The notes: generated from the letters alone by a model not told the origin. A stretch of DNA of 64,000 bases from Rhizobium etli_C (GCF_014198605.1 NZ_JACIHU010000010.1), one strand, 5' to 3'; shown: positions 52,735 to 62,050, numbered from the stretch's first letter. Program-made: numbers and translations.

Positions 52735-53733
52735 TCATCGAATTTGAAAACCGTGCGCCAGCGGATCGCGATCGTCGACGAAAATAGTGTTGTGCCCGAT
52801 CACCCGCGCCCAGCCTCCGATACTAGGAAGAATGCCGGCATAGGGTCCAATTTTCGCCTCGGCTTCGACCCTGCCCTCGAAAATGGTTCCGATCAGGCTC
52901 TCGTGGCGGTATGTCGAACCGACGGCAAGCCGGCCCTTTCCGTAAAGCTGCGCCATGCGCGCGGACGTGCCGGTGCCGCCAGGCGACCGGTCGATCGCCT
53001 TTTCTCCATAGAAGACGGCGCAGCGCCCGTCCGAGACGTCGTTCACCGGGCGGTCGCACCAGATCGCGTGATGCACGCCGCGAATCCTCGGATCATCGGG
53101 ATGAACGGGATCGCAGACATGCGCAAGCGCTGCCCTCAGCCTTTGGCTGCATCCGACGATGTCGGAGGCGCTCATTTCGTCGAGCCCGCTCCAGTTCTCT
53201 TGCGGCTCGACGACCGCATAATAATTGCCGCCATAGGAGATATCGACGCGCAGCCGGCCCATTACAGGCACATCGACCTCGACATCCGCCTCATGTAGAT
53301 AGCTGGCCACATTGTGGAGACGAACGGAATCGACATATCCGCCCGTCCCCTCATAGGTGACGTCGACCCGGCCGGCCGGCGTTTCGATGGCGACCCTCCC
53401 GGCTTCACGCGGCTTGACCAGGCCCTCTTCGATCGCGGCGGTGACGGTGCCGATCGTGCCGGCGCCGCACATCGGCAGGCAGCCGCTGACCTCGATGAAA
53501 AGAACGGCGAAATCACAATCTTCCCGATAGGCCGGATAGATGATCGAGCCCGACATAATGTCATGCCCCCTCGGCTCGAACATCAGCGCCTTGCGGACCC
53601 AGTCGTGGTCGCGGACAAAGATTTCCCGGCGCTCGCCCATCGGCAAATGCGGAAGCAGTGGAGCGCCGCCGGCGACGAGACGGACCGGGTTGCCGCAGGT
53701 ATGGGCATCGATGCAGAAGAAGCTGTTTCTCAT
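52735..53733 (-). CDS. Proline racemase family protein with atypical active site (Cys89/Gly252)
   Basis: A 332-residue member of the proline racemase superfamily, which includes proline racemase, 4-hydroxyproline 2-epimerase and trans-3-hydroxyproline dehydratase. The first motif is GCLPMCGAGTIG: Cys89 is kept but the usual His is Ala91. The second motif is IDRSPGGTGTSA, with Gly252 where epimerases have Cys and the dehydratases Thr. The protein is otherwise full length and shows no frameshift. It lies between the betaine permease and the GbdR-like regulator. A hydroxyproline epimerase label would be premature; it may do a one-base reaction or act on an N-methylated substrate. Confidence 0.88.
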   Translation of the reverse strand: MRNSFFCIDAHTCGNPVRLVAGGAPLLPHLPMGERREIFVRDHDWVRKALMFEPRGHDIMSGSIIYPAYREDCDFAVLFIEVSGCLPMCGAGTIGTVTAAIEEGLVKPREAGRVAIETPAGRVDVTYEGTGGYVDSVRLHNVASYLHEADVEVDVPVMGRLRVDISYGGNYYAVVEPQENWSGLDEMSASDIVGCSQRLRAALAHVCDPVHPDDPRIRGVHHAIWCDRPVNDVSDGRCAVFYGEKAIDRSPGGTGTSARMAQLYGKGRLAVGSTYRHESLIGTIFEGRVEAEAKIGPYAGILPSIGGWARVIGHNTIFVDDRDPLAHGFQIR

Positions 53734-53749
53734 CTTTTCATATCCCGGC

Positions 53750-54601
53750 TCACTGCGCCTTCGCCGGTTGGCCGCGGTCGAACAGGCCGCGGGTCAACCG
53801 GTCGAGCAGCAGAGCGACGGCGACGATCGCCAGGCCTGCTCTCAGGCCGAGCCCCATTTCCATGCGCGTGAGGCCGCGCGTCACTTCCGCGCCGAGACCG
53901 CCTGCGCCGACAAGGCCGGCGAGCACGACCATCGCGAGCGACAGCAGGATGCACTGGTTGAGCCCGACCAGCAGCGTCTGCTTGGCAAGCGGCATCTCGA
54001 TCTTCCACAGGATCGAGCGGGGCGGTGCGCCGATGGCGCTGCCAAGCTCGATGAACACCTTCGGCACCTGGTTGAAGGCAAGCGTCGTCAGACGCAGCAT
54101 CGGCGGAATGCCATAGACGATGGTGGCGATGATCGCCGGCACGCGTCCGAGGCTGAAGATCATCACCGCGGGAATGAGATAGACCCATGGCGGCACGGTC
54201 TGCATGACGTCGAGAACCGGGCGAACCGCCGCCTCCAATGTCTTGTAGCGCGAGCAGAGCACGCCGATCGGAAAGGCGATGAGAACGGAGATCACGACAG
54301 CGACGGTGACCAGAGCAAGCGTCTGCATCGACGCCGTCCACAGCCCGACAAGCAGGCAGAAGCCGAGGCAGAGGCCGGCGAGGACGGCGGCGCGCAGGCT
54401 GACGGCAAAGAATGCCAGCACGACGACGATCGCGATCAGCGCATAAGGCGGCACGAAGAGAAGTGCGGCCTCGATGGCGGACAGCACCGTTTCGACCACG
54501 TAGCTGGTGGCTGCAAACAGCGGATGAAAGTTGGTGTTGAGCCAATCGACGACCGGGGCCAGGAAAGCGCCGGGCGAAAACTGCAAGTCCGAAAGATTCA
54601 T
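53750..54601 (-). CDS. Betaine ABC transporter permease, ProW-like (second)
   Basis: A 283-residue permease with about six membrane helices and the ProW/OpuAB coupling loop (PKVFIELGSAIGAPPRSILWKIEMPLA), then GLNQCILLSLAMVVLAGLVGAGGLG. It begins by overlapping the preceding permease stop (ATGA). It is clearly related to, but distinct from, the permease encoded just upstream, so the importer may use a heterodimeric channel. Confidence 0.92.
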   Translation of the reverse strand: MNLSDLQFSPGAFLAPVVDWLNTNFHPLFAATSYVVETVLSAIEAALLFVPPYALIAIVVVLAFFAVSLRAAVLAGLCLGFCLLVGLWTASMQTLALVTVAVVISVLIAFPIGVLCSRYKTLEAAVRPVLDVMQTVPPWVYLIPAVMIFSLGRVPAIIATIVYGIPPMLRLTTLAFNQVPKVFIELGSAIGAPPRSILWKIEMPLAKQTLLVGLNQCILLSLAMVVLAGLVGAGGLGAEVTRGLTRMEMGLGLRAGLAIVAVALLLDRLTRGLFDRGQPAKAQ

Positions 54602-55446
54602 GACTTCCTCCCCGTTCCCAAGCGAGCGGCGCTCTGCGTTATTCGGTCAATCACCATCGTCAATATCACGATCGCGATCGCCGCATTGATCGAGGTCGCG
54701 ATATCGAGCGTCCTGATCGCGCCGTAGATCGTTTCTCCGAGCCCGCCCGAACCGACGATACCAGCGATGACGACCATGCCGAAGGCCATCATCAGGCTCT
54801 GGTTGATGCCCGCCATGATGCTGGGCAGTGCAAAGGGAAGGCGGATCTTGAAGAACATCTTTGCCGGCGTCATCCCCAGCGCCTCGCCAAGTTCGATGAA
54901 CTCCTTGGGTGTCATGCGGATGCCGAGCGACGTCAGGCGGATTGCCGGCGGCACGGCGACGATCACGGTCGCGATCAACGCCGTCGCCGGTCCATAGCCG
55001 AGCAGGGCGATCGCCGGCAGCAGGTAGATGTATGGCGGAAGCGTCTGGATGAGATCGAGACCCGGCTCCATGAAGCGATCAAGAGCGGTAAAGAAGCCCG
55101 CCGCGATGCCGATCGGAATGCCGATCGCCAAGGCGATCGCGGTGGCAGTCAGGACCAGCGCCAGGGTGCTCATCGTCTCCGGCCAGAGCCCCATCGAAAA
55201 ACAAAGCGCCAGCGCGACGCTGCTGAGCGCCGCGAACCAGACATTGACCAGCCGCCAGCCGATCAGCGCCACGATGAGCGCGACCACATAGAACGGCGGC
55301 AACTCGAGGAGCCAGAGGATCCCGTCATAGAGCCCCTCGAGCACCTGCCTGATATAGTCGAAGAGGAATTCGCCGTTGTCGCTCACCCATTCGAGCGCGG
55401 CGTCCGTCCATTCGTCGAACAGATCGGTGAAGACTGAAGTATCCAT
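54598..55446 (-). CDS. Betaine ABC transporter permease, ProW-like (first)
   Basis: A 282-residue permease with the ProW core (PYIYLLPAIALLGYGPATALIATVIVAVPP; PKEFIELGEALGMTPAKMFFKIRLP; GINQSLMMAFGMVVIAGIVGSGGLG). The N-terminal 30 residues are acidic and lie before the first helix. It begins 21 bases after the ATPase gene, and its stop overlaps the second permease. Confidence 0.92.
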   Translation of the reverse strand: MDTSVFTDLFDEWTDAALEWVSDNGEFLFDYIRQVLEGLYDGILWLLELPPFYVVALIVALIGWRLVNVWFAALSSVALALCFSMGLWPETMSTLALVLTATAIALAIGIPIGIAAGFFTALDRFMEPGLDLIQTLPPYIYLLPAIALLGYGPATALIATVIVAVPPAIRLTSLGIRMTPKEFIELGEALGMTPAKMFFKIRLPFALPSIMAGINQSLMMAFGMVVIAGIVGSGGLGETIYGAIRTLDIATSINAAIAIVILTMVIDRITQSAARLGTGRKS

Positions 55447-55467
55447 GTCGATCAGCTCCGGTTGGGG

Positions 55468-56559
55468 TCACGCCGCCGTCAGATCGTGGGCGGAAGTTCC
55501 CTTGACGCCCAACAGCAGGCTGCGCGGCGTGACGACGCCGATGACCTGACCCTTGTCGACGACGGCGATGGCGTCGCGGTCCGACTGCATCGTCAAGGAG
55601 ATGAGCTCGTCGATATCGGCGTCCGGCGTCGTACGCGCCAGCGACGAGATGTCGGAATTCGGCGCACTCTGCTGGAATTCGGCGACGCTGCGCATGACGG
55701 AATGCGCCTTGATCAGATGCAGACGGGATATGCCCGCCACGAATTCGGCGACGTAGTCGTCGGCCGGGTTGAGGATGATTTCCTCGGCCGTGCCGGTCTG
55801 GATGATGACGCCATCCTTCATGATCGCGATGCGGTCGCCGATACGGATCGCCTCATCGAGATCATGGGTGATGAAGACGGCGGACTTGCCAAGCGCTTTG
55901 GTCAGCTGGCGGAACTCGTCCTGAAGCTGGCGCCGGATCAGCGGGTCGAGCGCGCTGAACGGCTCGTCCATGAGAATGATCTCGGGATCGGCAGCGAGCG
56001 CGCGCGCAAGTCCGACGCGCTGCTGCATGCCGCCGGAAAGCTCGCTGGGATATCGGCTCAGCCAGTCGGCGAGGCCGACCTTTTCAAGCGCGGCGGCGGC
56101 GATCTTATTTCGTTCGGTTTTGGCGATGCCCTGGACTTCGAGGCCGAAGGCGGCATTTTCCAGCACGGTGCGATGCGGCAACAAGGCGACGTTTTGAAAC
56201 ACCATGCCGATATTCTTGGCGCGCATCTGCCTCAGATCGACCGGCGACAGGCTGGCGAGGTCGCGTCCCTTGACCATGACCTTGCCGGAGCTCGGCGTGA
56301 TCAGCTTGTTGAGAAGGCGGATAAGCGTCGATTTTCCGCTTCCCGACAGTCCCATGATGCAGAAGATTTCGCCGCGCCGCACCTGGATGCTCGCATCGGA
56401 GACGCCGACGACGCAGTTGAATTCCTTCAGAACCTCTTTCTTGCCGAGGCCGCGCTCCTTGATCGACTTCATCGCCGCAGCGGACTTGCCGCCGAACACT
56501 TTCCAGAGCGATTGGCAGTCGATCAGGACATCATTGGCATCGATACTGGCGGTTTTCAT
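55468..56559 (-). CDS. Betaine ABC transporter ATPase, ProV-like, with CBS domain
   Basis: A 363-residue ATPase. The start MKTASIDANDVLIDC at 56559 has an AAGGGG site; a frame extending 16 codons upstream runs into the intergenic gap and is not used. Walker A GLSGSGKSTL, signature LSGGMQQR, Walker B IILMDEP and the ProV-specific MVFQNVALLPHRTV are present. The C-terminal 90 residues carry CBS-like repeats (ITLTMQSDRDAIAVVDKGQ-type region), the osmosensing/regulatory part of the QAT class. It drives import of a quaternary ammonium compound. Confidence 0.93.
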   Translation of the reverse strand: MKTASIDANDVLIDCQSLWKVFGGKSAAAMKSIKERGLGKKEVLKEFNCVVGVSDASIQVRRGEIFCIMGLSGSGKSTLIRLLNKLITPSSGKVMVKGRDLASLSPVDLRQMRAKNIGMVFQNVALLPHRTVLENAAFGLEVQGIAKTERNKIAAAALEKVGLADWLSRYPSELSGGMQQRVGLARALAADPEIILMDEPFSALDPLIRRQLQDEFRQLTKALGKSAVFITHDLDEAIRIGDRIAIMKDGVIIQTGTAEEIILNPADDYVAEFVAGISRLHLIKAHSVMRSVAEFQQSAPNSDISSLARTTPDADIDELISLTMQSDRDAIAVVDKGQVIGVVTPRSLLLGVKGTSAHDLTAA

Positions 56560-56642
56560 AGCGATCCCCTTTGAGCCAATGGCGCTGGCTTCTTCGTTAG
56601 GTTTCAAGGTGGCCGCCCGCGAGGCGGACGGCCACGAGACGC

Positions 56643-57494
56643 TTACTTCTTCTTGATGTTTTCCCAGCGCTTGATCAGGTCGGCATGGGCGCCGATCCAG
56701 TCCTGCACGGCCTGGTCCATCGTCTTGCCATCCTTGACGGCGCCGTTGATGGCGGTGATGTCGGCGATCGGCACGTAGACACTGGCCATGACCTCGCGAG
56801 CATGCGGGTACTCTTCCGAAAAGCCCTTATGACCGATCCAGTAGTAGCTCTGCGGCGGCGGGAAGACGCCCTTCGGATCCTTGAGGTACTTGACCTCGTA
56901 CTTCTGGACCATCCACGACGGCTCCCAGATCGTGACCGCAATCCATTCCTGGCGGTCGTAGGCAGACTTCAGCGCCGCCGTCATCGCAGCCGTGCTGCCT
57001 TCGACGAGCTGGAGCTTGAGGCCATATTCCTTGACCGCATTCGAAGTATCACGCATCAGGCCGGCGCCCGGTTCGATGCCGATGATCTTGCCGCCGAACT
57101 TGTCGGCGTTTTCATTGAGCTGTTCGAGCGAGTCGATCGGAACATATTTCGGAACGGCGACGCCCTGATAAAGGCCATGCGAAACCGGAGAAATCTTCTC
57201 GAGGCGGTTCTTGTTTTTGTCCCAATAGTCCTGAGCAACGTAATCGGTCTGCGAGGTCAGAGCCTGGATGTCGCCCTTGGCAAGAGCGGCATAGGCAATG
57301 CCCCATTCGGAAAATTCGGTGACCTTCACGGTATAGCCGGCGTCTTCCAGAACCTTCTTGGTGATCCCGGTGATCGGCGTCAGGTCTTCCCATGCCATCG
57401 TGCCCAGATTGATGGTCTTTTCCTCAGCACGGGCAGGCAGGATGCTCATCCCGATCACCGCAGCGGCGCAGAGAGCCTTCCACAAAGTTTTCAT
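56643..57494 (-). CDS. Quaternary-ammonium binding protein, ProX/OpuAC-like
   Basis: A 283-residue periplasmic binding protein with a Sec signal (LCAAAVIGMSILPARA, cleavage near residue 23). The mature sequence contains several tryptophan and tyrosine residues in the positions used for the cation-pi box of betaine binders (AWEDLTP, EWGIAYAAL, AVTIWEPSWMVQKY, QSYYWIGHKGF). A periplasmic ligand with a trimethyl- or dimethyl-ammonium group is therefore likely. It precedes the ATPase and two permease genes. Confidence 0.92.
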   Translation of the reverse strand: MKTLWKALCAAAVIGMSILPARAEEKTINLGTMAWEDLTPITGITKKVLEDAGYTVKVTEFSEWGIAYAALAKGDIQALTSQTDYVAQDYWDKNKNRLEKISPVSHGLYQGVAVPKYVPIDSLEQLNENADKFGGKIIGIEPGAGLMRDTSNAVKEYGLKLQLVEGSTAAMTAALKSAYDRQEWIAVTIWEPSWMVQKYEVKYLKDPKGVFPPPQSYYWIGHKGFSEEYPHAREVMASVYVPIADITAINGAVKDGKTMDQAVQDWIGAHADLIKRWENIKKK

Positions 57495-57572
57495 TGTTGT
57501 TACTCCTGGTTTTCGTTCCCATTCTCATTGAAGCCTGCGGGCGGCAGTCTTCCTATTGCGTGAGCCGAGGGA

Positions 57573-58919
57573 TCATCCCTCGCGGCCCGCACGCAATTCC
57601 TGAAAGCGGATGACCGAGTTGATGCCGAGCCAGGCGATGGGCTCGGGGGGCAGTCTCGTCGGTTCCGGCTGGTTTTTGAATTTGTCGAGCTCCGGACTTG
57701 CGGCTCCTGTCGCGAGATCGACCGCCATCATCCCGGCAAGCGTGCTCTTGACGGTACCGAGACCGTTTTCGCAGCAGGCGGAGAAAAGTCCTTCCTCGAC
57801 CTCGCCGAACGCCGGCACATGGTTTCGGCTGAGGCAGAGCGCGCCCGCCCAGCTGTATTCCATCGGAAGGCGCTCCAGGCCGGGGAAACGGACATCGAAC
57901 GACCGGCGCTGTTCGGCGGCGATGCCGGCGACCCGCTTCTCCGACACTTTGAGGCTCGGGTCGTAGGTGAACCTCGTCCGGACGACGATCCTGGAAAGTC
58001 CGTCTTTGGTGATCTTGCGCACCGTTGCGCCCATGGGGTCGGCCGGCAGCAGCGCCCAACGATCGACGCCGGTGACATCGCCACCGAATTCGTTCTGGGA
58101 AAAAGCCGATGTCATCGACGCATAGGTGAAGATGTGCATCAGCCGGCCCCGGAAGTGGCCGAAACTCTGAATATGACCGTTTACCCCCAGAATGACCTTG
58201 GGCGCAGAAACGGACCCGCGGGCCGTCTTTGCTTTCCAGGTCCGGCCTTCACGGGCCAGCTCCAGCACCGGCGAGTGCTCGTGGATGATCACCTTGGAGG
58301 AAATCCCGCGTGCCAGGCCGCGAATATAGTCGGCCGGCTGGATCATCACCGCACCCGGCGTATAGAGCCCACCGAGATAATAGCGCGAGCCGGTCATCTC
58401 CCGCATCTGAGCGGCATCGAGAACACGATGTTCCTCGCCGATCTTTTCGAGCGACTTCCGGTAATTGTCGTTCAGTCCCATCCCCCGCTCGGAGGCCGCG
58501 GCATTCACCTTGCCCGCTGGATCGAAGGTCTCGCGGGACAGGCCGTATTCGGCCGCTACATCGGCTGCGAAAGAGATCGCCAGACGGTTCTGACGGATTT
58601 CGTCCTTAGTCGCTGCTTCGTCGGCCACCGAATACTCGCCCGAAGACAGGTTGTGCGGCACGTCGATCATGAAGCCGGAATTCCGCCCGGCCGGCCCCTT
58701 GGCGAGCTCGCGCGCCTCCAGGACGACGATCTTGTCCTCAGGCCGCGATTGCGAGAGACGGCGGGCGGCCGAAAGGCCGGCAAACCCGCCGCCGATGATC
58801 AGCCAGTCGGCGGTAATGTCGTGTTCAAGCGCCGTTACGGGAAAGGCGCGTTCGCTGGTCGCCTCCCATCCCGAAACGCCGGTATCGGTCGGCAGGTGCT
58901 TGATCACATTGCGGCTCAT
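57573..58919 (-). CDS. FAD-dependent oxidoreductase (DAO superfamily)
   Basis: A 448-residue flavoprotein with N-terminal FAD fold (DWLIIGGGFAGLSAARRL; KIVVLEARELAKGPAGRNSGF) similar in style to gamma-glutamylputrescine oxidase PuuB and to N-methyl-amino-acid oxidases. The C-terminus has the ENGLGTVKSTLAGMMAVDLATG segment of the FAD pocket. Its start overlaps the stop of the aldehyde dehydrogenase (ATGA). In this operon it may oxidise a secondary or tertiary amine such as an N-methyl imino acid or a D-hydroxyproline-like intermediate. Confidence 0.9.
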   Translation of the reverse strand: MSRNVIKHLPTDTGVSGWEATSERAFPVTALEHDITADWLIIGGGFAGLSAARRLSQSRPEDKIVVLEARELAKGPAGRNSGFMIDVPHNLSSGEYSVADEAATKDEIRQNRLAISFAADVAAEYGLSRETFDPAGKVNAAASERGMGLNDNYRKSLEKIGEEHRVLDAAQMREMTGSRYYLGGLYTPGAVMIQPADYIRGLARGISSKVIIHEHSPVLELAREGRTWKAKTARGSVSAPKVILGVNGHIQSFGHFRGRLMHIFTYASMTSAFSQNEFGGDVTGVDRWALLPADPMGATVRKITKDGLSRIVVRTRFTYDPSLKVSEKRVAGIAAEQRRSFDVRFPGLERLPMEYSWAGALCLSRNHVPAFGEVEEGLFSACCENGLGTVKSTLAGMMAVDLATGAASPELDKFKNQPEPTRLPPEPIAWLGINSVIRFQELRAGREG

Positions 58920-60433
58920 CGGATCGTCTCGTCAACCGACCGTTCGGAGATGTCGATCCAGATGGTCTTGAGCTCGCAATAATTGTCGTGGGCGAAGACC
59001 GACTTGTCGCGACCGCCGAAGCCGGACTCTTTGTAGCCGCCGAACGGCGTGGTGGCATCGCCCTCGCCGAAGCAGTTGACCGTGATCAGGCCGGCCCGGA
59101 TGTCGCGGGTCAGCCGGATCGCATTGCGCAGGCTGCCCGTATAGACGGATGCCGTCAGGCCGTAATTGGTGTCGTTTGCCAAAGCTGTCGCCTCGGCGAG
59201 CGTGTTGAACGTCGTGACCGACAGGATCGGCCCGAAGATCTCTTCCTGGAACAGGCGGCTGGCCGGCGTCACACCTTCGACCAGCGTCGGCTCGATGAAG
59301 ATGCCATTATAGGTTTCGCCGCCCTGGGTGACGGAGAGCTTTTCGGTCTTGGCATCGTCGAGGAAGGATTTCACCTTCTCGAAGTGCGACTTGCTGACGA
59401 GCGCGCCGATGCGGTTTTCAGGATCGAGCGGATCGCCCGTCTTCCATTCGCGCATATAGGCGCCGATGCGCTTCATCAGCTCGTCCTTGACCTTGGCATG
59501 AACGATGAGACGCGACGTAGCCGAGCAATTCTCGCCCATGTTCCAGAAGGCGCCGTTGACGACCTGCTCGGCGACGAGGTCGAGGTCCTCGGCATCGTCG
59601 AGAACGACGGCGGGGTTCTTGCCGCCGCATTCAAGCACGACCCTCTTGAGGTTCGAGTCCGCCGCATAGCGCAGGAAGCGGCGGCCGGTCGGCGTCGAGC
59701 CGGTAAAGGCCACCATATCGACATCCATGTGCAGGCCGATCGGCTCGCCGACTTCGCGGCCGGAACCGGTGACGACGTTGAACACACCGGCCGGAATGCC
59801 GGCTTCAAGGGCGAGTTCGGCGACGCGCAGCGTCGTGAGCGTCGTTTCCTGCGCCGGCTTGACGATGACCGAGCAGCCGGCGGCAAGCGCCGGACCGATC
59901 TTCCAGGCCAGCATCAGCAGCGGAAAATTCCACGGCAGCACGCAGCCGACGACGCCGATCGGCTCACGCACGATCATCGTCAGCGCGTTCGCGCCGACAG
60001 GAGCGGTGTTGTCGTAGAGCTTGTCGATCAGCTCGGCATGCCAACGCAGCGTATGAATGGTATCGGGAACGTCGACGGTCTGGCATTCGCGGACCGGTTT
60101 GCCGCTGTCGAGGCTTTCCATGACGGCGAGTTCGTGCCGGTTACGCTCCAGGAGCTTGGCAAGCTTCAGAAGCACTTCCTTGCGCTCGCCCGGCGACCGA
60201 AGCCGCCAGCGTCCGTCGTCAAATGCCTCTTTCGCCTTCTCAACGGCGAAATCGACGTCACTGGAATCGCAGGCTGCGATTTCGGCCAGGACCTCGCCGG
60301 TGGCGGGATTGGTCGAGGTGAAGGTCTTGCCGGAATTTGCCGGACGGAATACGCCATCGATGAAGGCATTCGTCGGAAGTTGAAGACCGGCGGCAATCGC
60401 CTTGTATTCGGCTGCGGTCAAAGGTTCATGCAT
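58916..60433 (-). CDS. NAD-dependent aldehyde dehydrogenase, PuuC-like
   Basis: A 505-residue aldehyde dehydrogenase with general base Glu268 (VVLECGGKNPAV), catalytic Cys303 (MGENCSATSRL) and cofactor region FTGSTPTGRRFL. The C-terminal FGGYKESGFGGRDKS resembles PuuC and betaine-aldehyde-type enzymes. It overlaps the lyase gene by eight bases and the flavoprotein by four. In a hydroxyproline-like route it would oxidise 2-oxoglutarate semialdehyde; other amino-aldehydes are possible. Confidence 0.92.
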   Translation of the reverse strand: MHEPLTAAEYKAIAAGLQLPTNAFIDGVFRPANSGKTFTSTNPATGEVLAEIAACDSSDVDFAVEKAKEAFDDGRWRLRSPGERKEVLLKLAKLLERNRHELAVMESLDSGKPVRECQTVDVPDTIHTLRWHAELIDKLYDNTAPVGANALTMIVREPIGVVGCVLPWNFPLLMLAWKIGPALAAGCSVIVKPAQETTLTTLRVAELALEAGIPAGVFNVVTGSGREVGEPIGLHMDVDMVAFTGSTPTGRRFLRYAADSNLKRVVLECGGKNPAVVLDDAEDLDLVAEQVVNGAFWNMGENCSATSRLIVHAKVKDELMKRIGAYMREWKTGDPLDPENRIGALVSKSHFEKVKSFLDDAKTEKLSVTQGGETYNGIFIEPTLVEGVTPASRLFQEEIFGPILSVTTFNTLAEATALANDTNYGLTASVYTGSLRNAIRLTRDIRAGLITVNCFGEGDATTPFGGYKESGFGGRDKSVFAHDNYCELKTIWIDISERSVDETIR

Positions 60434-61337
60434 GGTTGGCTCCCGACGTGATCTGGCCGACCGTGCGCTTCAACGTGGCTACAACGGTCTCAAGGGTTCT
60501 TTTCTCTTCGGAGTTCAGTCCGCGCAGCGGCGCCCGCACCGGACCGGCTTTGAGGCCGATGATCTCGCAGCCGTGCTTGATCGACTGGACGAATTTACCG
60601 CATTCGAGGAAGTCCATCAGCGGCAGCATCGCGCTCATGATCGCCCGGCCCTTGTCGAAATTCTTCTCGACGACGCAAGCCTCATAGAGGGCAACATGCT
60701 CGCGCGGCAGGAAGTTGGAGCCGGCGCAGACCCAGCTCTTCGCACCCCAGGCGAAGAATTCAAGCGCCTGGTCGTCCCAGCCGCAGGACAGCGATATGTG
60801 GGGAAACTTCCGGGCGAGCCGGTGAAGATTGCCCATGTCGCCGGAGCTTTCCTTGATGGCGACGACGTTCTTGGACTTGCCGACGCGAGAGAAATACTCC
60901 TCGCCCATCACCACGCCCATGCGGGCGGGATAATTGTAGAGCATGATCGGCAGGTTGGCGGCGCGATCGACCGTTAGAGCATGGACCGCGTTCTCGCGCT
61001 CGGTCGGCAGCGCATAGGGCGGCGACGACACCAGGATCGCGTCCGCGCCGATTTCCTTCGCAGCCTTCGCATATTCGACCGAATCCTCGGTGCGCGTGGC
61101 GCCGGTGCCGATGATGAGCGGCAGCCGCGTGCCGATCACCTCTTTGGCATAGGCCGCCAGTTCGAAACGCTCCTGGTTGCTCTGAGCGTAGTATTCGCCC
61201 GTCGAGCCGCCGACGATGATGCCGTGGACGCCCGCTTCGATCAGCGACTCGAGCACGGCGGCAAATCCGGCCCGGTCAATCTGACCATTTCGATCGAGCG
61301 GCGTTACCGCCGGCGTGTAGATCCCCTCAAATTTCAC
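60426..61337 (-). CDS. Dihydrodipicolinate-synthase/KDG-dehydratase family lyase
   Basis: A 303-residue class I aldolase-type TIM barrel. The Schiff-base lysine is Lys162 (VVAIKESSGD), the proton-relay tyrosine Tyr134 (IMLYNYPARMG) and the oxo-acid motif is GGSTGEYY (residues 43-50). Family members include DapA, 5-dehydro-4-deoxyglucarate dehydratase and the pyrroline-4-hydroxy-2-carboxylate deaminase of hydroxyproline catabolism. With the flavoprotein, aldehyde dehydrogenase and proline-racemase homologue the deaminase option is attractive but unproved. Confidence 0.9.
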   Translation of the reverse strand: MKFEGIYTPAVTPLDRNGQIDRAGFAAVLESLIEAGVHGIIVGGSTGEYYAQSNQERFELAAYAKEVIGTRLPLIIGTGATRTEDSVEYAKAAKEIGADAILVSSPPYALPTERENAVHALTVDRAANLPIMLYNYPARMGVVMGEEYFSRVGKSKNVVAIKESSGDMGNLHRLARKFPHISLSCGWDDQALEFFAWGAKSWVCAGSNFLPREHVALYEACVVEKNFDKGRAIMSAMLPLMDFLECGKFVQSIKHGCEIIGLKAGPVRAPLRGLNSEEKRTLETVVATLKRTVGQITSGANHA

Positions 61338-62050
61338 GATGACTTCTCCAATATTTGCGTGGCTGGACCGCCCACGAAGGCGTCCGCCTTGAGGCCTTGC
61401 GGAGCGATGAACATCTCCATGTTCTCGCGAGACAATTCCCAGTGTTCAAAAACGAGATCGACGACGGCATCCTCGTCGTGAGCGCTGAGCGCTGCGATAA
61501 AGCCGTCGTGATGGTCGACGGCCAGTTGAAGCCGCCGCCTCATATCCTCGTTTTTCGGCCGGAAAAACGTGTGACCGATGCGCGCGTGGTCGATCAGCAG
61601 CCGGCCGAGGCTCGGCTGCATGTAGACGTTGCCCGACATCTCACCGAAGATTTCGTGAAAGCGGTTGTTCTCCAGCACCATCGCCAGAGCGTCCGTATTC
61701 TTGCTGGCGGCGCGAAACCGCTCCTGCGTCTGCCTCAGCTCGACAAGCTGTGCGGGCTTGAAGTTCTGCACGGCGAGACGGCCGACCGCCGCATAGATCA
61801 TCGGCGCAACGAGAAAGAAATTGCGAAGCGTGGAATGATTCATCGGAATCACCCGCGCGCCCCTGTTCTCGCGGATATCGATGTAACCCTCTCCGGCAAG
61901 ACGGCGGAATATGTCCCGCACCGGCGTCCGGGAAAGCCCGTACCTTTCGCTCAAACTGGCCTCGTCCAGATCGGCGTCCGGGTCCAGTTCCATCGTCAGA
62001 ATCTGGCGTTTCAGATCTTCGTAGAGATTGCTCTTGGGTGTCTTCGCCAT
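61334..62050 (-). CDS. GntR-family regulator (FCD subfamily) of the betaine operon
   Basis: A 238-residue regulator starting MAKTPKSNLYEDLKRQIL at 62050; the open frame reaches further upstream but through the operator region. The winged helix is residues 20-70 (SLSERYGLSRTPVRDIFRRLAGEGYIDI) and the FCD domain follows (NNRFHEIFGEMSGNVYM). It heads a run of ten leftward genes ending with the GbdR-like regulator, and a perfect palindrome lies 68 bases upstream. Confidence 0.93.
   Translation of the reverse strand: MAKTPKSNLYEDLKRQILTMELDPDADLDEASLSERYGLSRTPVRDIFRRLAGEGYIDIRENRGARVIPMNHSTLRNFFLVAPMIYAAVGRLAVQNFKPAQLVELRQTQERFRAASKNTDALAMVLENNRFHEIFGEMSGNVYMQPSLGRLLIDHARIGHTFFRPKNEDMRRRLQLAVDHHDGFIAALSAHDEDAVVDLVFEHWELSRENMEMFIAPQGLKADAFVGGPATQILEKSS

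Noticed and set aside
52735..53733. Plain annotation as 4-hydroxyproline 2-epimerase
   Set aside because: Second catalytic Cys is Gly and the MCGH His is Ala, so the two-base epimerase reaction is not supported.
55462..56574. 370-codon plus-strand frame opposite the ProV-like gene
   Set aside because: Antisense shadow, composition and lack of motifs as above.
58988..60451. 487-codon plus-strand frame opposite the aldehyde dehydrogenase gene
   Set aside because: Low-complexity Arg/Asp/Gly-rich antisense frame; the minus-strand enzyme has complete catalytic residues.
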